From: Watersipora subatra
Taxonomy: Eukaryota; Bryozoa; Gymnolaemata; Cheilostomatida; Watersiporidae
NCBI RefSeq assembly: GCF_963576615.1
Contig: NC_088708.1
Location: 1,798,001 to 1,862,000 of the forward strand
Length of the DNA: 64,000 bases
Direction: 5' to 3'
Part shown: positions 11,759 to 25,000 of the stretch, piece after piece
How positions within the stretch are numbered: position 1 is the stretch's first letter
Layout: every line of letters begins with the position of its first letter
Made by a program: the position numbers and the translations under genes
Notes under the pieces: model-generated
What the model saw: only the letters and a program-made list of their open reading frames with translations
What the model was told of the DNA's origin: nothing
Databases searched by the model: none

Positions 11759-12449
11759 CCTAGGGTACTCTGCTAAACAACCAGCTCGATGGAGTTACAT
11801 AGTTGTAAACTATCTGTCACCTGTTATCAAAAGGTCCATCAGTTGAAGATGCATAAGCTGAGTGGATCTACCAATTTATGAATCCTTTCCAATCCAATTA
11901 TGAATGCATCAACTGTATTACTATGATTACTTAATTTTTCATGTAATTTCGATATCAAAACAAGTGTGCATTAAAACTGATTGTTCAGTTTAGGATCATC
12001 AGATTTTGTTCTAGATTTTTTGCATTAGAAAGCTGACATATTTTTCTACCAGACTGTGGTGCATGCTTGGCTATCAATTTTTCTGAACACTACAGACTCA
12101 CGGATATAACACGAGAGGAGCTTTATGTATGCCAAGTTTGACAAGAGCGATACGCGTCTTAAAAATGCTACATCGCAATGAAACTTTTTCAGATACTGCT
12201 TAAATATATTCTGAGTAAGCTTACAAAAGTTCACAGTAAAATATATATTAGATCAAAATATACAGCAAAATTAGTACACAAATTTCAATCGGACAATTAG
12301 CAGAGTTATCACATCTCACCAGACATTATTGACAGCATGATGTTAAAAGATTAAAATTAGTAATTTTACTTACTGACCTATTCTCAGAGTTACAATGAAA
12401 TAAATTTAGGCAGGTATTCATCGCAAATCACGCTCTGTATGCCTGGGTA
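11759..12449. other. No gene recognised
   Basis: AT-rich sequence, possibly 3' flank of the minus-strand exons at 12450-12957. Nothing else supported. Confidence 0.3.
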
Positions 12450-12957
12450 CTATGTCTGTGCTCTGTCCACGTTCATGTCATGATCGCTATCATGATCTTC
12501 TTGTGGTGTTGAGGTTGTTGGTCCATGGTCAGTTAGTCCTAAACTAGCTGCATCCTCTCCTAAATGCAAAGATAAATGTAAGAGATCATTGTATTTAGTG
12601 TTTCCTGCATGCAACTGATTCTACCAACACTACTACAATTACTTCTCCTAGTTCCATGAGCTGGGTTGTCATCCCTACCTCATAAAAACAAATACTGGAG
12701 TCGTTTGATGACAGAATATTCATATACACAAAATAAATCATCAACTGCAACTGGCTATAAATCTTACAATTTCTTTCACTCGATTGACAGTTGTTGTATT
12801 GCTATGGAAACGATAATATAAAAATGTTTTGGTCAGCTAAAATATTTTAATTTCCACTAGTTACCAGAACTTTTACTCACCTTGTTCTTCTAAATGATCA
12901 TCAAAGGTGTCTTGATCTTCATATTTATCATCATCTGAACAAGCTTCATGACCAGTG
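12450..12957 (-). CDS. Acidic C-terminal tail, two exons, unidentified
   Basis: Minus-strand exons 12957-12881 (77 nt) and 12559-12450 (110 nt) join in frame across a GTGAGT/AG intron. They encode a 61-residue acidic tail beginning TGHEACSDDDKYEDQDTF, continuing through PQEDHDSDHDMNVDRAQT, and ending at TAG (12450-12452). The acceptor of the first exon follows cattgctattag. No family is recognised and no upstream exons were found. It would lie antisense inside the candidate first intron of the TBC1D23-like gene. The skewed acidic composition, intact splice sites and shared frame favour a real exon pair; the small size leaves chance possible. Confidence 0.4.
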
Positions 12958-13565
12958 CTAATAGCAATGATAGAGGCATTTAAAAATCGGCTTTCTATAA
13001 TTACCGATAGCAAACAAAATGCTGAAAAGCGCTCGTAGCGTAGTGCTTTTTAAAATGAGAATAACAATGGCGTAGTGCCCAACAGACATCTAGAATCTTA
13101 GGTAATTTACTCCTAGGATGTTCATACATCGATTAAAAAAATTAATTTTGCTATGATATTACTGGACAAGCAGTAAACTGTCCAAACCGTTTGCATCCAC
13201 TTGGAATATCGGCTACTCCGGGATCAGGGTGAAGGGAGCATAACTGCATCCCGGAATATCCTAGATCGGACTTAGAAGGGTTAATCACTATTCCTATCCA
13301 TATTGTTACAAACTGCTTTCTGATGCACGTTTATATATTTTGAAAGAGTTTAGTTGGCCAGAGTTGTTTTCCTTGTCAGCAAAATGAATCTATCAGCCAA
13401 GACTCCTGTCATCATTTTTGTGTTAGAAAATTTACAGCAATTCCTATTCTTGAATTATTTCTTCATTTGATCACTTTATGCTGACTGCTGCTGTTTTCTT
13501 CATCTTTGGCTTCTAATCTTATCTCCTGTTCAAATGTTTTTACATAAAAGGAATTTATTTGGCAG
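12958..13565. other. No gene recognised
   Basis: Intron sequence of the TBC1D23-like gene, if its first exon lies upstream. Nothing else supported. Confidence 0.3.
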
Positions 13566-13695
13566 CAACTGGAGGAGTCGATGAAAGAAGTGAAATTGGA
13601 AGCACTCTCACTCTTGATGATATTATTTCTAGGAAGAATACAAAGTTTCACTGCGATTGTGAGCAGGTCAAGGACAACGAGCAGTTTATTCCAAG
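13566..13695 (+). CDS. TBC1D23-like exon a
   Basis: A 130-nt exon (2+126+2) between acceptor atttggcag and donor GTGAGT. It holds FHCDCEQVKDNEQFIP, aligned to the segment that precedes the HLLVT block of TBC1D23. A 35-bp minisatellite begins 20 bp into the following intron. Confidence 0.72.
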
Positions 13696-15976
13696 GTGAG
13701 TGCTGCGCGCAGCAGTCAGGTAGCTGGCTAGGGTAAGTGATATGTACAGGGCGAGTAGCTGGCTAGGTTAAGTGATATGTACAGGGCAGGTAGCTGGCTA
13801 GGGTAAGTGATATGAGTAGGTCAGGTAGCTCAATAGGTTATAACATTTGGCCGTCTGACTAAAACTGAAGTACATGTATGTACGATGGAGTAATCATAAA
13901 GTTTCATCTCAGCTGTATTTTTTAAGAACGAATGCTACTCCAGTGCAATTCTAGTAGAAACAAGTGATGCTAAATTGGTGAGCTACTGACCTTATTTGCT
14001 AATAAACAGCTGCGAGAGGAAGAGTCAATATAATGCAGCCTGCTGAGAAAGTAATGTTTTATAAAAGTAGCGTTAATACTTCTGAGTGTTAATACTTCTG
14101 AGTGTTAATATTTCTGAGCGTTAATACTTCTGAGTGTTAATACTTCTGAGTGTTAATAATTCTGAGCGTTAATACTTATGAGTGTTAATACTTCTGAATG
14201 TTAACACTTATGAATGAAGTCCAGAAATGTGGAAATCTCACATGGTTATAGCATGAGCAACAAATATAATAATAACATCATCCATCCTAAAGCCTTATTT
14301 TTAAAAAGAAAATTCTTCACAATCATAGATAATGTAATAATTGTTAGTAAACATAATTTTTTTATGATAAGCATTAAAAAGTTCATTTACACCAACTCTT
14401 TAGCATATCCTCCTATCCAAACCGCTACTAGCTAATGTACATCCCTCAGGAGTCACATGTTGGTTGAATTATCTTTACTGCAAGCCCCCTGCAACCTCTC
14501 CCCGTTATCATTGCAAAAGGATGAAAAACACTGCAAAACAAACTAATATAAATGAGGAAAATGTGACCTTAACGAAGACCACCAGCTTCAACCTTATCTT
14601 AAAATAAAATCAAGTATGGCATTCTCTCATTCTTGCTTTGTGAAGTTTTACTTATCCTGCATCCTGATAGAAAAACTAGCTAACTTTTTCCTTCAATAGA
14701 GAGCCGTACAAATTAGCTTTGTTAGAGCAGTTTGTCGGCGCGTGTCAAGTACTACGTGTAGGTGTGAACCTACCAGCTAGCAACTCTCAGGGAGTCTCTA
14801 ATCGACTAATAATGTGACGCTGTTTGATTAGTATGAAGCTAATGAGTTATATCCCTAAAAACTGTTGGGGGTTGTGAAGGTCTTGCACGCTTGGCTCACT
14901 TGTTATAAATGAACTACCAACCATCAGGTCTGAGGTATGGGTCTCATGTGATATGATATTATGCCATGGTTACAAGGAGCACTAAGGCTGTACCAGCTAA
15001 CAGATTCTTCGCTATGCAAATAGAACTATTACTAGTTATAAAATTCTTGCATGGTATTTGCTATGATTAGTATTTCAAAGAGTCAAATGAAGTACAGAGT
15101 TATTCTTGTAATGCTTCAAGTTGTAGGTAATCTTTAGCCCTTTTGTTGTTATAATAACGTGGCGTGGTTGCTTTTAATATTTTTTAAGCAACTGACAATT
15201 TAGCCTTTCAATCATAGTTTCAAACTAAAATGCTTCAAGGGTATCAATTAAATTGCCTTACAAACTAAAGAGCAATATCCTGTACCACTTTGAGTCAGCC
15301 CACTAAGACTGCCTGCTCTGGTGAGTGCCAGATGGCGGCTAGCTTCAGAAATGTTCCGGGTGAAATTTTCTAACAGAGTCGAGTTTAGCCCGAGTGGGTC
15401 TTGTAACAAAAGTATTTGTTACAGTTAGTTAACAGATTAAAAATGATAGAGCAATGAGTGGTAGATAGAGCTCACCTCAAAGATTATGCGAATGTTTATG
15501 TAATGACATATATTCCTAAAGCGCAAGAGTACGCTATATATAAAAGACGCTATATATACACCTAACTTGGAACTATTCCATTCCTCCAGCTCACGCCTCT
15601 TTATATAAAAGCAGTAAAGTGTTCATATCAATTTGTTTCATAGATATAGTAAAAATCAGTTTCTTGCATATTCTAAAATATATTAGTTTAATAAATGTAT
15701 CGATATCAACTCAATCCATATATATACACGAGTATATTAGCATATATATACATACATATATATTTAAAACTATGTGTACTAAAAAACTACAAGTTTAGGT
15801 AAAACATTTTATTACTTAAAGTTTCGTGCGGTAGGCAAGCCTACCGCACGAAACATTAAGTAATAAAATGTTTTAACTAAACTTGTAGTTTTTTAGTACA
15901 CATAGTTTTATATCAGCTCTGTTTTTACTCTAAACATTGAGCACTCTTTTTACTAATGTGTATAAATATAACTTTT

Positions 15977-16016
<40 letters not shown>

Positions 16017-19000
16017 TAATATCAATCGATTGATTTCAATTCCATAGATAAAACCAATTTCAAGCCACGTTGTAAAAAACCAGTGTCATACTTATCTACC
16101 GTCAAGGCTCTTTATGAACTTCGTGGCGCTCTATTTTTCAACCTTTCCCCTATAGTGGCGGTAAATAGAGGTGGGGTTCAAATAGAGGCTTGCATCATAT
16201 TTCTCAAAAAAGCTCGTCAGAATTTTGGAAAGATAAATTTCACCCTTTAAGAGGTATAGCGAGTATCGCCTATATTTTGCACTCTTTTTTGGGCGGAGTG
16301 ACATTAGCCCTTTTAGATGCAAGAAATCTACTAACTTACTTCCAATTTGTCAAAGATCTCTAAATAAATATGCATTGAGAAGCCAAGAGATATCTCCACC
16401 CATTGATATCTATTGCTTGCAATTAACCTGTTATAATATTATAACCTGTGTCCTTCTTCGCATTTTGTTGTTCGCATCATATTATAGCCCGTGTCCTGTT
16501 TTGCAATTTGTTGGAGCTTTCAATTTTCATTTCATTCTAAATTTGAAAGCATATCTTTATTTTATAACTGTACTAGTTGAATTCCTGGCATTGTCCAGGA
16601 AATAAAAAAGTTTTTTAACAGGAAATCTATTTTTATTTAAAATATACAACATTTACCATTCTAACTTTTAAACTTCATGTCATGAGAAAAGTGTTTTTGT
16701 GCGGTTCAAATGAATTAAGAGAAAAAAGAAAACAACTGCAAAAGGTTAGAAACTTTTTTAAACAACTGTAACTTTTAAATTTCATACCATGAAAGAAGAG
16801 TTCTGTTGAAATAAATTAGGAGGAAAAATAAAACTATAAAAGTGTTTAATGTAAGTGTGAAATCATTAGCAAGTAATGGCTAAATATAGTCTGTATTGTT
16901 ACGATTACAATGAAAAACTATTTGGTATACAATTATATGATTTTAATTTGTTTTAATGTTGGCATCATAAAGTGAAAATATTGTATAGAGTGGTATAGGA
17001 ACCCATAGTAATTATATAATGCAATCACCTCCCGGTAAAAATCATCGTTAAAAATTAGTAACAAAACAATATGTGTTAACCTTAGTAACTATAGTTACCT
17101 ACAATACCTTTAGTGCATTTTGTGGTTATGATTTGCAAGAAAATGTAACATTACAATGTACTACGAGCAGAGTTCTTACCTTCGAGACAGACATGTAACA
17201 TAAACGCCGAATCTAACTTAAATGAATTTAGCTTACTACAAACATGTTTGAAGGAAATTATGTATTTTATAAAGGAAATGTATTTTAATAAACATTTAAC
17301 TAAAATTCTATCACCTAGCTACTTGTAAACCCGTTTTTATCATAACGCTCGACGCTGAATTGAGATATAACTGCCAAATTTTAATTTTGGGAGAAATTAT
17401 TGTTGATATCTTTTGGTAGAGAAAAATTTCACCTTAGTATGGCAAGAACCAAAAAGCATCAAGTTTCATAGAGCTAGGTAAAAACATATTTCTAACAGGG
17501 CATCGTAACGCGTGGGCACAGCAATGTATCAACCAATATGCCATTTAGCGTGTGCAATTGAGAAAAGGGCATACGGTATATAATAAGGGCGACAGAATTC
17601 TAAGGACTGTGTAGCTCAGAGATTAAATGCATGGTTAGAAACTCGCGGTCGCAATATTTGTGAGTTCTAATTCAGCACAAAGTGAGCTTTTCATTCCAAG
17701 ACTTTAATAGCTTTAATTGGAAACACAGATTCACAGAATCACAGACACACAAACACTGAGATTTATATATATATATAGATTTAACAATGTTTCATAAAAG
17801 CTCATTACATTCATCGAATTTTGAGCATGCTACTATTGCACTACTCAAAAGCCATACTGATTTTCTTGATAATTCTCCATATTCTGATTATTCATGACGA
17901 TCTCTCACAGCGCATAGCACTGGCAATCATACTATTATGCTATAAATCTGCTAATTTATAAGTTATGATATAATAATTTATCAAATGCCACAAATATATA
18001 TTCAAAAACAAGTGGCATAAACAAACCATGCTTATAATAGTTGCAGAAACAAAAAATAACACTTTTGAAACAAAATGTTTGCTTTATTAGCTCAGCTAGT
18101 TGCATTCTGATTGCTGCTTTCGTTTGAAACGGTTTCATCTTTTGCTGGCTATTTAATACCTCCCATGTCTTCTGACCTCAGCTCTTCTTCTGTACTGCTG
18201 AACTAGTCAATATTATCATCCAAACAATTTTTTTAGCAGAGCAAAACTTTCATGTGTTGCATTTTGCACGAATTAAAAACTTTTAGCCCCATGGGCGCTA
18301 AGCACAACCTTTAGCCTAAAACTACTAGTTCATATACCATCGTAAATATAAACCGTTTTTCACCTACAATGAAGTATCAAGACTGTGTTAAACAAGGAAC
18401 TACTATTATCCTGATACAGTTATAAATTATTTCTATGGTGCGGCTTTCAAAGTTTTCATAAACGAAATCAAAAAGCTTTGGAGTTGGAAACGGAATTCGA
18501 TACAATCAGAAACAACAAAAGAATCAATTGTTATTGTTGTAATCGAGTCATTAATAGTACGATTTTTCAAACACCTTTCTACTGGTCACTTGCTATTATG
18601 GGTTCATTACGATTCAAGAATGTCAAAGTGATGGTCAAATAGAGGTGGCTTTCAAATAAAGGTGGCGTTCAATTGGAGGTTTTACGGTATGTAAATCACT
18701 TTTAAATTTAGTATGAGTATCAATAATAATTGTCTTGAATTAAAACTGTATGTTGATTTATAAACAATTTTGTTTTTTGTTAATATTCTAGCGTTGAATG
18801 ATCAGTACCATGGTATGTCATATTATTGAACTGAAAGCAAGTTATATAGGCATTAAGTTAAAAAGAATCTGGCTGCAGGAAGTTAATTATTTGAAAGCCC
18901 AAGTTATGGAGTTATGTTCAGCGTATCACCCTTCGGGTAAACTTAAATATTTTCCAGGTGCTTCATGTATCCTTCTAGTAGACTTCAAGTGCATTTCAAA

Positions 19001-22000
19001 TGTACTCTAATCACCACCTTGATAGAGCCAGATAAACTCACCAACTGCACTTTTACCATCAAACTTAAGACATCAAGTCAGTCTTACTAGAAGTCAGCTT
19101 ACTAGCAACTTTTCTGAGATTATTAACCGTATTGAAGAGGAGCTAGACTGGAAACACTCTGGCAATAGGGAAGCTATGTGAGTTCTAAGGCCTCCGTATG
19201 ATGGTACATGAGTCCTTGTATGTTTGATTCTCAACTACATGTATGAGAGAATCATCGGTGTAGAGTGACATTTACTGCACTACATATAAGAATGTTTTCA
19301 TGTTCTGACAACGGTGATGTCTACGTATTTTGCGAAAGTTATTGTAGAAAAGACGACTTTTTAACCAGAGGTAATGTCCTCATAGATTGATGATCTCGAA
19401 GCATGCTTATAGTTGCTATCTATTATATTAACTTACCCCAAGCCATAGGCAATGCATGTCATCGCTTCATCTTTCTTATTCTCGCAGCTTTTGTAAACCT
19501 AGTATGAAATAAACTAAAATTTGCTAGGAAACCCGATTGTACTATCAACATACAGTCAAACATGGATATCTTGCCCACGGAGAGCTCAAACACATGGTTA
19601 ACTCGAACGGTTTCTTTGGTCCGTTCTCAGGTAATGATGAATTGCTATTGATAACTCGAATTCAACACTGTTAACTGGAACTGTTTTTTGCCCAACGGCT
19701 ACTGAAACGGTTGTTATCGCTTTAGAAAATCACTTTATTCCAAGCCATAGAGGTAAACCTCAACTTTTCATAATTCATAAGCGTCGTTATTACCACTATC
19801 GGCAAAATATTTTTGTCAACTACTTTTCTAAAGGTTAGGTGAAATTTGATTTATACCAAATATCCGCTTAGCGATCGCCCTTCGGAAGCAAGGAAAGTGG
19901 TATTCGTTAAGAGCAACACTCCGAGGCAGTTCAATTAGAAGTTTTACCAGGTTTTATGGTATATTGTATATCAATCTATCACTCACGCTTTTTGAATGGA
20001 TACTTATTGAACGTACATGTATTCTGTGTTTAGGTCAAACGATGAATAGTTTTCCGACGTTGATTCCGTGTTGAATCAACGTCGGAATGTTGAATGTTTA
20101 AAACGTCTTAAAGATTGTTGTAATTAAACGTATCTGTTGTCTTAGCTACAAAAAACTATTCATCGTTTGACCTAAACACAGAATAAGTTTGTACATTCAA
20201 TGAGTATCCATTCAAAAAGTGTGAGTGATATACAATGTACCGTAAAACCTCGTAAAACTTCTAATTGAACTGCCTCGGAGTGTTGCTCTTAACGAATCCC
20301 AGGTAAAGTGAGGTAATCTTTGCATAAACTTCAAGAAAAATCGGCAAAATTGATCGTAGGTAAAACGCTCAAAAGAAAAAAATGTCTTTTCTTTTGAGCA
20401 TTTCAACAACGATCAAGTTTTGCCAACGCCAATCTAAAAAATGTCCTGGCAATAACATCACCTCAAACAACAAACCAATCTCAAGTGATAGAAAAATCTC
20501 TATACTTTTTGATGAAAACGTTTTAAACTTTACATTAGAAGCATTTAATTTGAAACAAGCCATATATGTATATGTACATGTATCTTCTAATAAGTAAGTA
20601 AATACATGGACTTGTGACAGTAATCTGATAGCTCGAACGCTCTGATAATTCGAACACTTTCGCTCGGTCCCATGAAGTTCGAGTTATCCATGTTTGACTG
20701 TAATTACTAATGCGTTGTTATTCAATTACGCCATGCTAAGAAATATATATATGGCTCTTTCCAGCGTTACAAGTTATATCATATCGTCGCTACGACGTTT
20801 GAAAAGTTTGCCAAGGTTATAGCTACTAGTTATTATGTTGAATTTTAGTATTTATTTGTTAGAAAAGTCTTGATTATTTCAGTAACTCTTGCAACATGTT
20901 CAGGTGTATTTAAACTACTTCATAAGAAAACAACAAGTAGGGCATAACCAAATACCAGAAGTAATTACATGTACATGCATAGAACTAAAGCCTGCCCGTG
21001 TTTGGTTAAACTAGGTGTCAGTATGTGGGCAGTTATTGACAAGTGTCAGTATGTGGGCAGTTATTGACAAGTGTCAGTATGTAGGGCAGTTATTGACAAG
21101 TGTCAGTGTGTAAGGCAGTTATTAACAAGTGTCAGTGTGTGGGCAGTTATTGACAAGTGTCAGTATGTAGGGCAGTTATTGACAAGTGTCAGTATGTAGG
21201 GTAGTTATTGACAAGTGTCAGCATGTAGGGCAGTTATTGGCAAGTGTTAGTATGTAAGGCAGTTATTGACAAGTGTCAGTATGTAAGGCAGTTATTGACA
21301 AGTGTCAGTATGTAAGACAGTTATTGACAAGTGTCAGTATGTAGGGCAGTTATTGAAAAGTGTCATGCGACAACTGCTAATTATGACTAGGACATATCTT
21401 AATAGTTTAACTATTTTGTATGTAAAACTCGTTAAAATAAATGCTCTTCTGCTTAGCGTTGTGAAGTTTTACAGGAAGAGTTGTTGTTATACAGAGATAA
21501 GAAGTTATGAGAAAGGAAGAGGAAGTTCAAATTTGGTAGCACCACTGAAATATCAGAATAGAATTGACACATTTGTGCTATTTGCGGGAAAAAAAATTTT
21601 ATATTTTTATTTTTATATATTATCAGTATGAGCAGTGGTTGGCGCTGAAACTATTGAATGTGATTGACTTTTTAACCAACAACTTTGACCAAAAAACAGT
21701 CAGTATTTGGGTAGCTAAACCAAACTATTGGCATGGAGAAGCACTAGACACTCCAGTTAATGCGTGTTTAATTTCAAAATACTGTAATATTCGTGTTTGA
21801 ACGCCACCTATATTTGACTGCAGCTATAGGATAAGAGTTGGAAAAAAGAGTGCCAGGGTGTTCAAATAGAGATTTTACAGTTGCCTACACCTTGCGCAGT
21901 AGACCAGAGATTCTCAGCTGAAACAGCTTGCATTCTCCTATTGCTGTCTATACAGTTATTGCTGCCTATACAGTTATTGCTGCCTATACAGTTATTGCTG

Positions 22001-25000
22001 CCTATTTAGTTATTACAGTCAATATATTTATTGCTGCCTATATAGTTATTGCTGTCTATATAGTAATTGCTGTCTATATAGTTATTGCTGTTTATATGGT
22101 TATTACTTTCTATATAGTTCTTGCTGTCTATGTAGTTATTGCTGTCTATATAGTTATTGCTGCCTATATAGCTATTGCTGTCTATATAGTAATTGCTGTC
22201 TATATAGTTATTGCTGTTTATATGGTTATTACTTTCTATATAGTTATTGCTGTCTATATAGTTATTGCTGTCTATATAGTTATTGCTGTCTATATAGCTA
22301 TTGCTGTCTATATAGTTATTGCTGTTTATATAGTTATTACTGTCTATATAGTTATTGCTGTCTATATAGTTATTGCTGTATATATAGTTATTGCTGTCTA
22401 TATAGTTATTGTTGCCTATATAGCTATTGCTGTCTATATAGTAATTGCTGTCTATATAGTTATTGCTGTTTATATGGTTATTACTTTCTATATAGTTATT
22501 GCTGTCTATATAGTTATTGCTGTCTATATAGTTATTGCTGTCTATATAGCTATTGCTGTCTATATAGTTATTGCTGTTTATATAGTTATTACTGTCTATA
22601 TAGTTATTGCTGTCTATATAGTTATTGCTGTATATATAGTTATTGCTGTCTATATAGTTATTGCCGTCTATATAGTTATTGCTATCTATATAGTTATTGA
22701 TGTCTATATAGTTATTGCTGTCTATCTAGTAATTGCTGTTTATATAGTTATTGCCGTCTATACAGTTATTGCTGTCTATATAGTTATTGATGTCTATATA
22801 GTTATTGCTGTCTATATAGTTATTGCTGTCTATATAGTTATTGCTGTCTATATAGTTATTGTTGTTTATATATTTAATGCTACCTATATGGTTAATGCTG
22901 CCTCTATAGCTATCACTAATTGTAGTGGCAAAACTTATACATCAAGGCAAAAACAGAACTGCTAAGACTTTGTGGATTCACATTAGCCTGCAGCTATCGA
23001 GATGCATCTTTCTTCTATTTGCAAGCAGCACCGGTAGTTGCTGCCAACTGTGCACTAGATGTAATAAAGCTGCTCACTAAGTCTTTATTACAAACACAGT
23101 TGGCGGAACGTTTTATAAGAAACAAATGCCCTGAGCTCCTTAATGCGTACAGCTAATTCGAAGGTTATAATAGTTTGAAAGCATTTGAATCTAAAAATTA
23201 TAACATTAATTGATTTTGATGTACTCCTATAAAGGCTACGCCATAAAAAAGCAGTATGTATAGCTTGATTGACATCAATCCACTTATGATTATTGTTGGC
23301 AGGAGGTTTGCGCAGCTGCAATCAATAGATTGATAGGCAATATTTTAATAATTAGCTCATGCCGGCAGCACATCATTTTAAGTAGTGCACTTGTTTATAG
23401 CAGCTGTCAGTCCACAAGCTTACCTACATATCTCTTTCTTACGATCTAGCAGGATTGTACATATACATGTAATATATCTAGCAGAGTGTGTACACGTATG
23501 CATCATATCTAATAGGGTGTGCACATATATGCAACATATATGTGTCATGATCACAGAAACCATGGTTAAGTCAGGGTTATAAGATTTAGAGTTATCTACA
23601 CTAGCAGAAGGAAAAATCCTCACAGTTATTTTGCAAAAAGAACTTTGATTCTAGCTTAATTACAGCAGATTTTATGGTCAATAAACTGAATGCGCGTTTA
23701 CCATTAGTGCAAAAACATAGTTCTGAGAAAACTGGTGTTAAAGTTTGAGAAACGAAAACCAATGTACAATTTTGTTTACATTTCAAAACGTCATAGCAAC
23801 CAATATCAAGAGGTTGTGACATTTATCTAGATTTCCGTCTTTATATCTAAAAAATTATGCAGATTTTAAAAATCTAAACAGATTTTAGCTGGTTGTCATA
23901 GAAATAGCTGTATATCTATAAGAAAATGTATTACTTATTTTGCAGATATTAAAAACGGCTTGGCAGTGCCGCGATATTGAGCACAACCGTAGTATGATCA
24001 ACAAAATCTTAAAAAAAATAGTAACAGTAACATATTGTACACCATCACTATATACTTTGATTTTGTAAATTCGAATAATTATTCTTATAATTAAATATTG
24101 TAATAATCTTATAAGAATCGTTAAGAATATATCATTGTAGTTCCCTTTACCTTCACTGCTTTTGACATCAGTTGGAATACCAAAGTACTCATTATAAGTG
24201 TCAAAAATGTCAGAGTTATCTTTCAAATCGGCAAAAAAGAAACGATTACGTTTGTCGGACACCATTTTTCAGTACTTCCTGTTTAGCATAGCAACGGTTT
24301 TAAGGTTTTTTTTCCCCGAGGGTTAAAAACATTTATTATTTAAACTGACTTTAGATTCAGAAAGATCACTCTTTGATTGGCCCAGATGCACGTGTTACAA
24401 AAATCGTTACCAATATTATAAATTCAGTTGGTTGAACTGTAAAGTCGGATAACTCAACTTCGTGATTTGCGACTTAACCATGGTTTCTGTGACCGCGACC
24501 CATATAGCAGGTGTGTACATACATGTAACATATCGAGCAGAACTGTAGATACATGTAACATATCTAGTAGGATATGTACATACATGCAACATATTTAGCA
24601 GGGTGTATATATACATACACATAACATACTCAGCAGGGTGTGTACATACAGTACATGCAACATTTGTAGTCGGGTGTGGACACACATGTAACATATCTCA
24701 CAGGGTGTGTACATACATGTAACATACATATATACCATGTGTGTACATACATGCAACATATCTAGCTGGGTGTGGACACACATGTAACATATCTCACAGG
24801 GTGTGTACATACATTCTACATTAGTGGACTTCAGTTATTTGTAATCGGCAGCTCTGTGTGTCACGAAGAGAGATAGCTGCAGTTTTGCTGCCATTGCGTA
24901 AATAATTGCCCTGGATCTCTAAAAGCAAACTTGCCAGTCGCTAAATGGCAACAACCATGTTTAATTAATCATGTTCAAGAATCTGCTCTGTTGAAAACTT

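Larger units (their letters stand above)
16122..18688. mobile_element. MITE ending GGTTTTACGGTA, copy 2, interrupted
   Basis: Collinear with 6800-8155 but split by about 1.2 kb of foreign sequence between about 16570 and 17775 (a pogo-like fragment and a SINE-like copy). The right end reads CAATTGGAGGTTTTACGGTA. It sits in the 12.6-kb intron of the TBC1D23-like gene. Confidence 0.65.

Noticed and set aside
21015..21366. Regular repeats as a CRISPR array
   Set aside because: Units are contiguous without unique spacers, and the DNA is animal.
21928..22965. 345-codon ORF as a membrane protein
   Set aside because: It is produced by an 18-bp tandem repeat; no unique sequence or codon signature.
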